Assembly: GCF_018991925.1 (NCBI RefSeq)
Contig: NW_024724368.1
Span: forward strand, 4,251,209 to 4,315,208
Reading direction: 5' to 3'
Length of the DNA stretch: 64,000 nucleotides
Source: Homarus americanus
Taxonomy: Eukaryota; Arthropoda; Malacostraca; Decapoda; Nephropidae
This document shows, piece by piece, positions 26,801 through 39,035 of the stretch. Position numbers and translations under genes: made by a program. The notes beneath the pieces were generated by a model, which saw nothing but the letters and a program-made list of their open reading frames with translations, did no database searches and was not told the origin of the DNA. Numbering within the stretch: position 1 is the first letter of the stretch; each line of letters starts with the position of its first letter.

Positions 26801-29800
26801 CCCGGGCCGCGACGTCCACCTCAGCTTCGGGCAGGTCCTCAGGTGATGACTCTTGTGTTACCTTGGTTAATGCAGAAGGATTTTATTGACACACCTGTTA
26901 TGTTTTCGCCAGTAGTGAGTCTTTTTCTTAATGTGTCTCCTTTATGTACTTTGATATTCATATATATATTGAAGCTGTTTATGTATACCCTCCAACACCA
27001 CTGTTATAATAGTTAGTGGAGTAATTAGGAATGTAGCAAATTTCTTAATGATGCAAAGATAAGTGATTATAACAAGGGTTCAAAATATGTACTAACTGTT
27101 TTCAGAACTTGTGTGTGCGAAGATGACATTTATAGAGTTTATTGGCGTACAAATCAGTGTCATGCCAATTTTAAACTCGTGAACTTAAACCTTAAAGCTT
27201 TTTGGGGCTATATTAACAGACACAAGTTCCAAAAACAATATGCATACCTTGAACTGATGTGTCTTAATAGATGAATAATTCATATATGAGCGTATGTGTG
27301 TCTGTCTTTGTTGTACAGCCGGTGTAAGGAGGGCGAGACAGCCTATGAAGTGTTTGAGCTGCGTCACTACTTCGATGTAGAGCGGGAGGTGGACCACCGC
27401 ACCACCCTCGACCTCCGCCAGACGCTGGGCCAACTCAGGGTCAACCTCTCCCAGGTTGAGTTCCTCTCTCCAGAGGCCGAGACCCACCTCAACAACTTCC
27501 TCCTCTCCATCAAGCTCGACCTTGGACCATACAGGAGGGAGGTGAGTGTGTGGACCATCAGACACATACTCACACAGTATTTCCGTGTCAGGGATTTTAA
27601 TTATTTAGAAGTAATACTGACCAGAACCCAGATTAAAAACTATACCTTAAAACCTTGAAAAGACTTGGTGACAATATTCCACCACCGACAGATGGAGAAG
27701 CCGCTGGTGCAGAAGAACATCCCGGCCTTGACAGAGCAGATGCAGAATGTGGCGGGTCAGCTGCGATCTGTGTCTGCCTCCGCCGAGCTCTTCAGGATGG
27801 TGGCGCGGACCAGGAACCTCGTGACCAACACCCTCTACCCTCTCGAGAAACGCAAGGTATTGTACCTCCCGCCTCACCAGTCACCACCCTCAGTTTCTCG
27901 TTCCTGAACTTGTAACCAGTTCCTGTTCACTCTTGATTGATTTCTCTGTACTGTAGAATCTCAAACCTGTACACCCATACAGTAGGGGTAAGATAAGCAT
28001 TGCTTTAACTTCGACTTCTTGGACTTGCTACACTGCCCTCTACTCACCTGTACGCTCTGGCTACCTCTGATTAGTCTATTCTTTGTGGGACTCAATCTCA
28101 AGCTGACTCATTACTGATGCATATTAATATCTGCCCCCCTCCCCCTACACACACACACACTAAAAATACAGAACACATTATACGATTATTATTGTTATTT
28201 TCTTGTTTTCGTTACTTTTAAATATATTCACAATATATGTTTAAATTATTACTAACATAAGATGAGATAATTTATTATAGCTGAGTTATGTGTTACAGGA
28301 GGACGTGACCTACCAGGTGGCTACGCTAGACATGGAGGTCATGCCCCTCCAGCGTCAAATCAACCAGAGTGCCGGACACCTTCGTACCATCCAGTACTTC
28401 ATCCATAACCACGGCTCATCCCTCGCTGCCTCGGTCTGTACCTCATGATAGTCAGTAGCGCTTCTCCCTCTCTGTCTGTTTACATTATTGACTGTTCACA
28501 GTTAAATGTCGTTCTCCCTCAGTCTACACAGTGACTGAATGTTGGTGAATGTACTACAGTATTTCGTTTCTTTGTGGCCCTTAATCAGTTTCTCCATCTA
28601 TTGTTTACATTACACAGTCTTCCTGTTTCCCTTAGAGTTTGTTTATTAACGCTGATAATTTATTTGTCTTACTGGAACAGAAAGCTCGAGCCTACGTGGA
28701 GAGGATCCTGAGCTACATGAGGCAGTACACTGACCACGTCCGTAATGGAGCCCTTCACCACGTGGCACCCTGCACACCCTTTTGGAACCTATTCGACTCT
28801 GCTCGCGGCATCACCTGCAACGGCATCATAGAACCTGTGGTCAGTGCTATCTGCTGAAGTCTCTCTCTCTCTCTCTCTCTCTCTTTGTATGATTTGGGAA
28901 TGCATCTTTACTCTCCTTCACTAATCCCTTGGAACATTGCACATGGCTTACTTGAGGTCGGGAACATTGGCACGCGCTGATTTTTCTTGCTTACAGAATG
29001 CACTATGGTTGGCGACAAGCTGGTGTCTACTGCTCTTCCTTCCCAGCATATGTATTAGTCTGAGTCTGGCACGCTACTACCTTCGCATGGACTCTGATGA
29101 TGACATTCTACCGCTGTGAGTTGATGTTTTGCGTATACTCTCTCTCTCTCTTCCTGCCATTTGTTGGTCTGTCAAAGTAAACTGTGTAAATAAGTAAAGT
29201 AAGAATATAACAAATATTTCCAGTGTATGTATGATGACTTGCTTTTCTCTCTTGTTGTAGAAGTATATTTTACATGTTTTTGTCTCTCTTGTACAGTTTG
29301 TTTTGTATTAAAGTTCTGTATAATTTTATCATAAACAGTGAATCATTATTTTTATATAAAAGTTTCATACAAGTTTCTAAAGTTACTGAGGATAAACAGA
29401 CACTTGTTAGACCTATGAATACAAAGTTTATATAGAATGATCTATAGAAAATACAGGACAAGAATATCAACACATAGTGAAGTGTTGTGTCATTCTTTTA
29501 GGCACTCTGACGGGTCACCACAAGAGTCCAGCACCAACATTCAGTTAGGGTCATCGACAGCCATGTGGGGATCCAAGCACAGTGGAGGGACCAGAGGCCA
29601 TCAACACTCCTACCTGAGTCCTCCACAGAATGGGTGAGTTGTGTGTGTGCTGTGGCTCTCTGTAGTATGTAAGCAACCCTTGTACTAAACTCACCAGACC
29701 TGTAATAATGTCATTACATAGGTGTTGGTCCCACACGATGTAGTTCCCAGTAGCTGTATTAAAAGGCGTGGGCTACAAGATAATACTAGTACAGTATCTC

Positions 29801-30205
29801 TATATTTTTCTGACAAAGAAAGAAAGCATATTTGCTTTCAGGGCTGAGGCCAGTGAACCACCTGATCGGGATTACGGGGTTGTGAGACGTGCAGCTCAGC
29901 CACGCAGAGAGAGAGGAACCCAGCCAGGCAAGGACGCGGAGGAGTTGCTGGCTCAGGCACAAGTGGCTGCTTGGCGTGACGCATGGAAGGCTGGGGCCAC
30001 CTTCGTCACCCTGGAGCTCGTGGCTTCGCACGTTCATCGCTCAATCGAGTGGGTCCGCCATCACTGGCATGACGACCCACACTCCCTGGCCACCGCGCTC
30101 AATGTCTGCAGTGAACTTCGCGACGAAGAACCGAGGTCCACCTCTCCCCAAACCCACCATTACTCTACCTGTGGGGACTGTTGTGAAAATTCACATTCCC
30201 TGTGA
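14689..30205 (+). CDS. PROM1: prominin (CD133-like pentaspan membrane glycoprotein)
   Basis: About 19 coding exons: 14689-14859, 14976-15328, 22187-22242, 22457-22665, 23016-23203, 23455-23550, 23907-23980, 24271-24399, 24681-24816, 25357-25527, 25788-25923, 26606-26842, 27319-27541, 27692-27856, 28299-28433, 28681-28839, 28997-29115, 29502-29633 and 29842-30205. From 22187 on, every junction is GT-AG with matching phase. The roughly 1080-residue product starts with a signal peptide (MIASMWSRRVCVVMVVTAAV). It has prominin hallmarks: VLQP before the first membrane span, the span FIACMGVFATLAVGVPLLGL followed by CCCRLCGRCGG, a second span ending MVVVLVSN, a third ending VGVYCGCC, the CVSN motif, a fourth span (WTVVVAVFVLGAH), and a fifth followed by LARYYLRMDSDDD. 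Two large extracellular loops separate the spans. Prominins mark plasma-membrane protrusions and photoreceptor or microvillar membranes and bind cholesterol. The cytoplasmic tail (about 165 residues) is much longer than in vertebrates. The frame across the first exon is unresolved. Confidence 0.88.
14860..14975 (+). other. inferred 116-bp intron or frame anomaly in prominin exon 1
   Basis: The signal-peptide frame (frame of ATG 14689) runs on to a stop at 15114, whereas the prominin-like AWAGAFVSVLQP lies in another frame. A short intron from CAG|GTGACG (14860) to GGGCAACAG|AAC (14976) would join them in phase 0. The acceptor has almost no polypyrimidine tract, so a base error in the assembly is an alternative. 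Confidence 0.35.
15945..16120. mobile_element. MITE-like element with 26-bp terminal inverted repeats
   Basis: GGTATTATTATCGTTTCGGT at 15952 (26 bases to 15977) is exactly inverted at 16088-16113. The flanks carry AAGATA on each side (15945-15950 and 16115-16120), a possible 6-bp target-site duplication. The 110-base interior is non-coding and includes GGTTTAGGTTAGGTTGGG. It lies in intron 1 of prominin. Confidence 0.6.
16335..16450. repeat. AT-rich imperfect palindrome
   Basis: ATTCTTAAACATTATACTGT at about 16347 is inverted in the stretch ending ATATTTAAGAAT near 16443, with AAATCAATACA in both arms. It can form a hairpin of about 100 bases. Non-coding. Confidence 0.5.
18470..18510 (+). 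repeat. tail of a dispersed retroposon-like repeat
   Basis: CCATTCTTATGTTCTTATGT here repeats the end of the element at 20440-20674. The shared tail suggests 3' ends of the same non-LTR-type family. Confidence 0.35.
20440..20674 (+). mobile_element. decayed non-LTR retroelement 3' end (probable)
   Basis: Broken frames contain VDEWNKLPNI and, in a shifted frame, LDSFKHRLGGYTS. These resemble the C-terminal end of reverse-transcriptase ORFs of non-LTR elements, where WN.LP followed by a SFK.RLD/G-type motif is common. The segment ends CCTCCATTCTTATGTTCTTAT, a tail shared with 18476-18500. Stops and frameshifts show that it is dead. It lies in prominin intron 1. Confidence 0.45.
20800..20837 (+). 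repeat. (ATT)n microsatellite
   Basis: About 13 tandem TAT/ATT units in prominin intron 1. Confidence 0.9.
24845..25066 (+). repeat. 17/51-bp minisatellite in a prominin intron
   Basis: Tandem 17-base subunits of the type CCCCTCCCAGCCACGAC form a 51-base higher-order unit with CTACTATCACGA variants. The array starts just after the donor at 24817. The open frames on both strands across it are repeat artefacts. Confidence 0.85.
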
Positions 30206-31282
30206 GATAAGTACTTACTGCTGCTCTCACACCCAGCACACACTATGCCCACGCCACACCTATCCCAGGTTTGTGATACACCTGACCTAAGACACCACTC
30301 ACCATATCAGACTCTTGACCCAGAACCTGTGTTTCGTCACTGCTTCATCGAGGCTTGCTAGTTAACCTTTAGATGCATGATCTCTAGATTTTCACTGTCT
30401 TAATAACTGTAAGGTAATGTGTTCACTGGTGGTCCTCATTATTGTCACAACATTGTCACCAGACACTAAATTTATTTTTCTCTGCAAAGTCAATTTATCA
30501 TAATTTTGGGTAATAATCTGTGGTGTAGTTTCCTAGAGTTTTATAAAAACATTCTCCTAGTCAATATTTTTTTCATATATTCATTTAAATTCAGATTAAT
30601 CTGATACGTGGTGTAAATTTTATCCGAACCTTATATACCAGGAGAGTGTATTGAGGCACAGTTATGTAGCATGTTAAGGCAGAGTATGTAGCCTTCTACA
30701 GCGTGTCTGTGTGTTCTACAGGCACAGTCACTGGTGAGTCTACGTCCTCGTGTAGCCGTGACCTGCCAGCTGGATCACTGACTCAATCAGCTGCTGTCCT
30801 CACACCAAGTGAACTGGTGTGGTGTGAAGCACTCCTCCATGGAGGACGAAATTTGTAACTGTCGGGGTCCCAAAATATACAGTATAGTGAAAAACATTCA
30901 TTTAGGCATATTTTTTATTTTAACTTTTTGTGATTAAAGAATTAAAGGTCGTGGAACCAGATTCTGAGATCAAATATGACGGGTAATTTGTAGGTGATAT
31001 TAAGTGGAAATTTTCAAAATATCTGTACTATTGTACAGGTGTGTAAGTTTGAGGCCTAGGAAGGGAGGAGTGTTTCCCACCAGCCGTCGACAGATACGAG
31101 AGGAGCCACCAATGTTGTGTACAGGGTTGGTCACATCATCTGCTACCCCACCTGTTGTCTTTTTATGTGTAGGATGTTTTATGCCTTAAGTAATCGTCTA
31201 TTTATGTTTCATTAAGATAAATTTATTTATTTCTCATGTCTTTTATACCACAATGAAAAAATTTGTGTAAAGCTCAGGAAAA

Positions 31283-31288
31283 AATAAA
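31283..31288 (+). promoter_or_regulatory. candidate polyadenylation signal of prominin
   Basis: AATAAA lies about 1.08 kb after the stop codon and is followed by a T-rich stretch. No earlier canonical AATAAA was seen in 30206-31280; AATTAAAG-type variants occur near 30935. The assignment is positional. Confidence 0.35.
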
Positions 31289-31563
31289 ACAAAAATTATT
31301 TAATGTTTTTTTTTATTTATTTATTTACTTATTATCTGACAGAAGAAATGGGCGGGCCCGGGGTCGGTAGTGGGGGCCAAGGGTGAGTAATGGGGGCCAG
31401 GGTGAGTAGTGGGTAGCTAAGGATGGGTACAGTATTGGGATAGTGGAAAGGATGGGGAATAGTAAGGATAGTAGCTATAATTAATCCAAATATTTTGAAT
31501 TTAATAATTTTGCAAGTTCATATACAGTAATTTTTATTTTGTGGGACACTTAAGGGATACAGA

Positions 31564-31655
31564 GCGTGTGGTGGTGCAGACGACCCACCTCACCCTACAT
31601 CTCCTCTTGGCGTGTGGTGGTGCAGACGACCCACCTCACCCTACATCTCCTCTTG
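31564..31655 (+). repeat. 46-bp exact tandem duplication
   Basis: GCGTGTGGTGGTGCAGACGA and the rest of a 46-base unit is repeated twice without change (31564-31609 and 31610-31655). The identity suggests a recent duplication. Non-coding. Confidence 0.9.
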
Positions 31656-34600
31656 GTTATGTCACTCATTAAGGATTCTGCTCTTTGTGTGGATTAAGTT
31701 ATATGAGATGTATTGTTTGTTTTGAGTGTTTATGGTGTTTTTCAGAGTGTTGTGGTGGATGGCTGGGTGTTAGGTGTGCAGAGCATTAATTCAAGACCTG
31801 GGTGATTTTTCATTCAGTTTTTTGTAATTCCTTTGTTTATATGTACATCTTCCTCTTTTTTATCAGTTTTTGTTCCAGGTGCATATTGTGGTTTAATTCA
31901 CAAGTCTTTGTTTATTAAAATGTACAGTACTAGTTCTTGGTTATGACGTGAGATCTATTTTGGTAGATATTTCACTCAAAACAATTTAGAGTAACCTGGA
32001 GAGCCTTTCAGAAAATATCTAAGACTATTTCCCCATTCCAGGTTATGTAGATAAGTGTTAATTATGAAGGTTTATACAGCTGCACCACCATCACCACTTG
32101 CAGGGCGATGACAGTGTGGTTGACGAATAAGTAAAGTTAGAAGATGTACAAACTATCACCACCACTCGTTACGTATCCCTGAGTATCCTTGTGATGTGAG
32201 AGTCAAAGATGTGAGTGTGAGCCTCGCCCCTCCCTCTCCGCCCCGGGCCGCCCACCCCCTCACAACAACGTCCAGCAGTGAGTGCGGGAGACACCCACTA
32301 TAACAAAACAGGAATTCGTTATCTCTGGTGAGGGTAGGTGGTGCGGGTCAGCTGCAGGTCGTGTTGGAGCTGCAGGACACATGCTGATCATAGCGCTGGT
32401 CTAACTAAGAGTACAGGTGAGAAATATTAATGGTTGTAGAATTCCCAAGTTATTTTCCCCGTGTGTATAAAACAGTTACCCCCAAGAGCAGACTATAAAG
32501 TGCATTGTGATTGTCAGTCTGGTGAACGTCCTCGACCCCAGTTATAAATTTTATCAACACTAAGAGATTGATAAAACCAAACCGCTAACATCCTTGGAGG
32601 TTATGAAGACGTTTGGTTTATTGACAGTACCGTGATCCCTTAAAATATTACCACGAAACTATATAATTTATGGTTTTCCCCGAGATAATCATTATTTTTT
32701 TTTATATTACTGTTTTTCCAAAGATTGTAAGATCCCCTGATTAACATGTCCGTATCAATGATTAAGAAACACATTTAAACGTATTAGTGTTATCGGTATC
32801 ATTAAAGTTAGGGCGTGTAGGCAACAATCTAGTACTTGTGTGAGGATGTGATGGCTGCCAGTTCCATGTTGGGTGACCTGAGGTGACCCGGCCCGCGCCT
32901 GACCCACAGGTTGGTGATAGAGACAGAAAACGGAACATTGAGACGGAGGGGAAACAGCTAGTGAAGTGGCGGCGCTCCTCAGGATGGTCGTCACGCGCCT
33001 CACCACACACACACACACACACACATACACCTGCCACCCTCACTGCCCATCACCGCTCTACTGTTATGAGTCACTACTGTTGCAACTGTTGATGAGTGGA
33101 GTAATCATGTGGACAGGAGACCAGGTGTATGTGTGGTGCTCATCCTACTTAGAATCGGCCACTAAGAACTTAAGTCCCTCAGTTCCCCTCCAACCCTCCC
33201 TGAAGAACACAGCCACAGCTAAACTATTGACATTATTGCCTTTATCTACTGAACTTCAGAGAATACTCTTATTACCAGGACTTTTCTCAAGTCTCTTTGT
33301 GGAGTATTTTACAGTACGTCAAGAACATTATTCGCCTCTACAGTACTGCTGCATTGGTTAATGTGGAACAACGACTTCATAATTTGTGTACTAAAGTTAG
33401 TTTGCTTTGAGTGTGATAACGACATGCTTAATACACACAAGTCTATCATATGATTAAACTCAATATTCTTCTCTTTGACTATAAAGTAGGTTTTTCACTT
33501 CTAACATCTCTAATAATACAGTTTATAATTGCTAATGATGGACTTCAGATTCGCCTCATTTGTCAGTTACTCGTCGAAACTGGTGGACGTTGGAAGGTGG
33601 CCAAATAAGGTCCTGAACATTACTGAGAGAAGACACCCGAAAAAAGACCCTGAAATTCGAGGATTCCCTGACCATGTGAAGAACTAACAACACAGGTTAA
33701 CTACTTATACCTGGGCCATGACGCTCCCTCGCCTGACATCACCGAGGATGAGAACCCATGACGCTGCTGACGACGCCACAACTCACTTCAGCTACTGTAC
33801 CTTCTTGCCCGAACCAGTCTTGTACTATTTTAGCAGCTCACCATCAGGAGTGGTATTTGCTCGATGCATCATTTATAGTGAGCTAAAGTTAGTATAGAAG
33901 GGTTAGTTGGAATGTAACGAGATGGCTATCACCACTTCGTAACATAATGAGTCCTAACAGCCAAGGTTTGTGAGTTATAGGGATTTCAACACGCTGCAGT
34001 CATTGGGTTAACATTACAAGTGACGCCAGTGTTTGGGTGAGTCAGCCCTGTAACATAGAGGCACTGTCTCTAAAACATCATTAATGTAAACAGAAGCTTG
34101 ACAGTAATCCAAGCCATCAGCTATCGGTACAAGATCCTTCTTTATAGGCAGTGAGCGTCTCTTCCTATCATTAACCAAATCCAAACTCCAGCCATCCTAA
34201 TCGACTGTAATTTACCAAAGTCCAAATGTGGTTACTTTATTATGTTGCTAATCACCACGTTACAGGAAAGTTCGAGTTGGTTGGGTTGTAAATGACATGT
34301 AAAAGAACCGAGCTGCTCAAGCCAGGATAATCCCCAGTCAACAGCTGTAGTGTAAACGTGAGGTTCCACTGAAGACCCACCATTGTTATGGGGAGAAGCA
34401 GTTTCTTACATCTACACGACACTGAGAGCTGTGTGTTGAGGTGCAGGCGTGTATAGTGCAGCCACATGTATCAGGCTGCCTGCTGGGTCCCGCCGGGTCC
34501 CTACCTCACGCTCAACCTTCACAACACACTACAACCTCACTTATCCTATATAGAAAATAATTACATATTCAATTAGCTCATAGGATTTATACAAGAGCGT

Positions 34601-36295
34601 TTAGCTGTAACATGATATAATATTTACTTAACATACACAATACAATTATTCGCAATAACGACATTTGTGCAAGCCATACTCAGTAGCGGTGGAGCGTCGC
34701 AGTTGAAGCTGAGGGGTGAGGTGTGGGCGGGGAGGGGGGGTACATAACGCCATTGGTAAATTATACTCACTGTGCATTAACTGATTATTAACATCTGTGG
34801 TTACTACTGTGCCTCGGTAATTCTTGACGTGTACTGACATTGAAAATTTTAACGTTACAAGTAAATCCATCTTGTATTTACTCTATATTACTTTATAAGG
34901 GAAGGTTGTACAGTTTTCAATATAAGGATATTCTATAACATTGGTTTTTGAAACAACAGGTGATCATTCCTGGACTCAGTGAGGACAGTAAATGGCCACT
35001 TTTGTAATTAGGTAACCATCATGAATCAGAGAGATTTATACTATGTTAGATAATCAACTGTGACGCCCTGAGAGTCACTGACGGTGTTACCAGCCCTCCT
35101 CACCTCACCTGAACCCTCCCTCCACCGTGTCCTGATGGCCCTCAGCCTACAAGAGCAATTGTTATTGTTCCCGCTTCAAGAGTCGGCGACGAGTCACTGG
35201 CTGGTCAGTAAGTTTTATCATCCTTTATCCCGCTGTTCTGCATAGCATTAGCCTCCTTATTGAACACTGGCAATTGGCTCCAAGTCGCCGAGTACTAAGA
35301 CATATCATCCCACTATGATAACTATAAATTGCTCTGTTAATATATAAACCTGATTTGTTTTGCATCGCTCTCAGTCACGAAGAGAATTAACCAGAATTTG
35401 AGGGTAAAGGAAGAGGTGCGGCACTGAGATACAATATCGATTGTTAGTTAATTCTTAGTACTTATTAACTGGTTGTAATGACAAATGCCAATATGAATAT
35501 TGTCAATATTATTATGTTTATAAAATTGAAGCTCGTTGTACATGGGCAAGTTCTTCGTTTACAATGCAGAAAAAATAGGAAGAGTCCAAGGTAGGGGTGA
35601 GAACTGCCTCTCAGGTCCTTGTGTAAGCAACAACATAAACAAGGCTGTCAGATTAATGCACCCGCGACGCACCTCTGCTTACAAATGCATTCAATAATGT
35701 TTCTAACAATTTCACTCATTGTTTACAATTGGGAGTACTTTAGTGCACTTGTTGAAAGTATGAGAACGTCTAAATACTAAACAAAGTAAACATGCAGCAT
35801 GTACTGTACACCTCTCAGTACTGGTGGATGAACTGTCAAGCTGAGTCATGGGTGAGTGTTTGTACTCACGGTGTTTCATAAGCATGCAACACAATTTTTG
35901 GCTTGGCAAGAACACTGTGGTTGTCATATAATAATAATAGTAATCTAAATTATTTAACATTCAATGCAGTGAGTGATGATTCACATCTAAGTGACTCTCT
36001 TACATGGACCATCACACGTCTTCACTCGCACTGTTACATTATACAAAGAATAAAACTTAGCACTTTTAACATTAGGCTTTAAAATAAAGGGAGCATATAA
36101 TGGCATTTGAAAATCCTGGTTGGGTGGCAAGTTGGTGTCACCGAAGGAGTAAGGACACTCCCCAGTTATCTCAGGTAAAAATCACCTGGACTTGAGATAA
36201 TTAAGTTTACCAAAACAGTAAGTCCCGAAACTTGTAAGTTAGTTAAGATGACCAAGAGGTATATGCTCATAGTTTTGAAGTTGACGCAGAGTGGA

Positions 36296-36382
36296 GGTGA
36301 GAGGTGTGGTGGTAGTGTTGGAGGTGTGGTGGAAGTGTAGGTGGTGTGGTGGTAGTGTTGGAGGTGTAGTGGTAGTGTGAGG
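36296..36382 (+). repeat. GGTGTGGTGGTAGTGTTGGA minisatellite
   Basis: Four to five imperfect tandem copies of an 18-20 base unit. Non-coding. Confidence 0.75.
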
Positions 36383-38373
36383 AGTGAAGAAGGTGACATA
36401 AGAAGCCTGGTTCGTGATCACTACTGTCCACATACTCTATTGTTCTCTGTCCTGAGTTTGGTTCATAGATTACGCTTTCACCCTTTACTTTTTTCTAGGC
36501 GAGCAGGTAAAGAACTAAGATCAATGGTATTTTCATTTTAATATAAATTTGAACTCAGAAAATGTGCATTGTAAACCCCGTTGCTTATTATTATTTTTCG
36601 TTACTGGGTTATGACTGTTCTTTATATTCAGGTTACCTCATGAGGTTAAGACTGAGGCCATCGTTTGTCAGTCAAAATAACCCACCATTATAGTACACTG
36701 AGGAGGCCAGCCAGGACCCACAGCCTCCAGATGCTCTACATCGTTTACTGCTTTACACCAGTTGCAGATGGCAACCCAGACAAACTAGTACGGTGTATAG
36801 ACAGCAAATATCTTCAGTGCAGTAATGGAAATCAAATGAAGGTTGGAAATTATGCACGGTTGAGGTCACTGAACTATTGCTTCGAGTCGGCCGCCCCCTT
36901 ACTGCCCACGTTACGCTAATGGACCTGGTCTGGTAAGTAAGCAATTGATTTTAGTTAATGGATTTGGTTCCCGCGACTCAAGTAGCCCAGAAACTTTAGT
37001 ACGACGGGTATAGTGGATGGTTCGGCCCCATGTGGAGGGCAGCAGCAGTGAACGGCAATCCTCCCTAACTCACCCCGGTAGGTAGCCAGAGATTTGTTTA
37101 TTTCTTGAAGAACTTAAGGAGCTCAAGATATCTACGTGAAGTTATGTAATTCGTATCTCTTATGTATTATGTTTTGGTAAAGTCATTTCTCGTGTTTGTG
37201 GAGTAAGGAGGTGTGTACTGTGTCACCAGGGTAGTGTCCCCCTCAGACGAGTCCCGTCCCGCCTCACACGACGCCGTTACTACTTGGTCATCTGGCGAGC
37301 ACAAGATCCCCAGCTCGGGTATACAGATAAATTTGTCTCACTAGCCCTTGGACTTTCAATTGCCACTGAAATAAATTGTTTTGGAAGCAATTGTATGATA
37401 AAAAGAAACTAAGTAATCGGTTGTTGCAGTAACGAGCTTTACAATGAAACAACAGTAGTAGCGTCCTATGAGTGTTGTGGAGAGAATCAAGAATAATTAC
37501 CATTACATCCAGATAACTCACTTGGATAACCATAAACATGTGTGCTACGAAACAGCTATTGCATCACTATGATCACTAGTTCTATAAAACGATTATCAAT
37601 ATTCATATCTGTAAGTCAGAAGTAGAATTTTGTTTTTATTATTTGTCGTTGTAGAACTGTTGTTGCCTTATTACTTGTGGGGAGTGGACAATGTTGTCTT
37701 GCAGAAATACAATCGTAAATCAGTAATTACATAAGTACACCTTGAAACTGCACTAGTAGATCCTTTATTAACTATTGTATTCACATCTGTCTGCTGCATT
37801 ACGGTACATTAGGACTAATTATATACTTTTGACAAGTTCCTAATCGAAACATTTACCAATTATATCCACATTTGTTCTGTTTGGGTGGTAGTGAACAAGA
37901 ATGCTGGTGATCACGTTGCATATTACATGAGGTTAATGCCAACCTTAGCTGGTTTACATTGTAGTAGTAATTCTGAATTATTAAACAAAAATTTTCTCAA
38001 GGCCCCGACAGTAACAAATGTGTATCACGTTAATAGTTCATAGATCAGGTCGTCATTCTTGCCTTGATGTTCGTGCCTTTACATTGTTTACATCACTACC
38101 TAATTTGGCACCAGGTAACATGGAGAGTGTGACCTTTGTTGTGAATGGCTAATTAGAATTACAGTACTGTAGACAGCTGGGTTTTGGTGTCGAGGACAAG
38201 AATTTTGTGTTGTGATCCTGAGTCTTAAGGGAGTGACTTCCCTGTTTATCTAAGAGCAAGAGTAAATATATATCACTTTGTAATCCCGTGTTCACTCTAC
38301 TCTGCTCGTGACACACGTACACAGCACTGCTTTTGTTTATACTGTACACACTGTCCTGTCGGGGCTGTTTAAA

Positions 38374-38379
38374 TTTATT
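38374..38379 (-). promoter_or_regulatory. candidate polyadenylation signal of RASL10
   Basis: TTTATT on the + strand is AATAAA on the - strand, about 660 bases beyond the RASL10 stop codon (39038-39036). Positional inference only. Confidence 0.25.
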
Positions 38380-39035
38380 GACTAATACCGTCCTTATTTT
38401 CATAAATAACTAAGTAGTAAGCAGTGTACTTGAGCGATAGTTTATCAAAATTCGGAAATTTGTGAATTCCTTTCCACAAGTTTGGGTTCCCACAGAGAGG
38501 AGGTTGTGTGGGGCGGGCAGCAGCCGGGGTGCAGGAGTCATCGGCTTACACATCAAGTTTTGTACAGTCTTGGCCTCCATTAGTAGAAAAGTCAGATGAA
38601 TAACTCTAGTCCGAGAGAAACTGAGTTATTCAGATGAAGCACTTTTGTATAACAGAAACTGACATGTGGCAACAGATCTGGCATTACTAGCAGCTGTTTC
38701 TTGTGGTACTGTACTATAGTGACGGAGAGCGGCCTCTTGAACGGAAGCTTGGAGAGTAGAACAAGCAGCGACGAGTGTGTGTGCAGCAGCAGTAGCAGCA
38801 GCGTGTCGTGCAGCAGTGAGCCGCTTGTGTGTACACCGCTGCACACCGGCTGACCGCCTTCACTGAGACTACTTGTGCGTTTCGGGGGATGATATAACAG
38901 TGGTTGGGGCGGGAGGAAAGTCGAGGAGTTTATCATATTCTCTGAACATATTTAACTGTTAACATATTGCTTAACTATTCAGTTCAACTTCAATATAATA
39001 GTATAAATAATGCACCTAGGGCACTCCGCGGTATC

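Larger units (their letters stand above)
31300..39030. other. intergenic, no gene recognised
   Basis: The region lies between the 3' ends of prominin (+) and RASL10 (-). Open frames here (for example 32966-33361 and 36665-36919) have no family resemblance. A GC-rich stretch at 32215-32420 ends with AGTACAG|GTGAGAAA, which could be a non-coding first exon, but no coding partner follows. A small 18-bp-type GGTGTGGTGGTAGTGTTG minisatellite lies at 36296-36382. Confidence 0.5.

Noticed and set aside
32755..33361. Overlapping open frames of 91-131 codons on both strands
   Set aside because: They cross a CA microsatellite at about 33004-33030 and show no family resemblance or matching splice sites.
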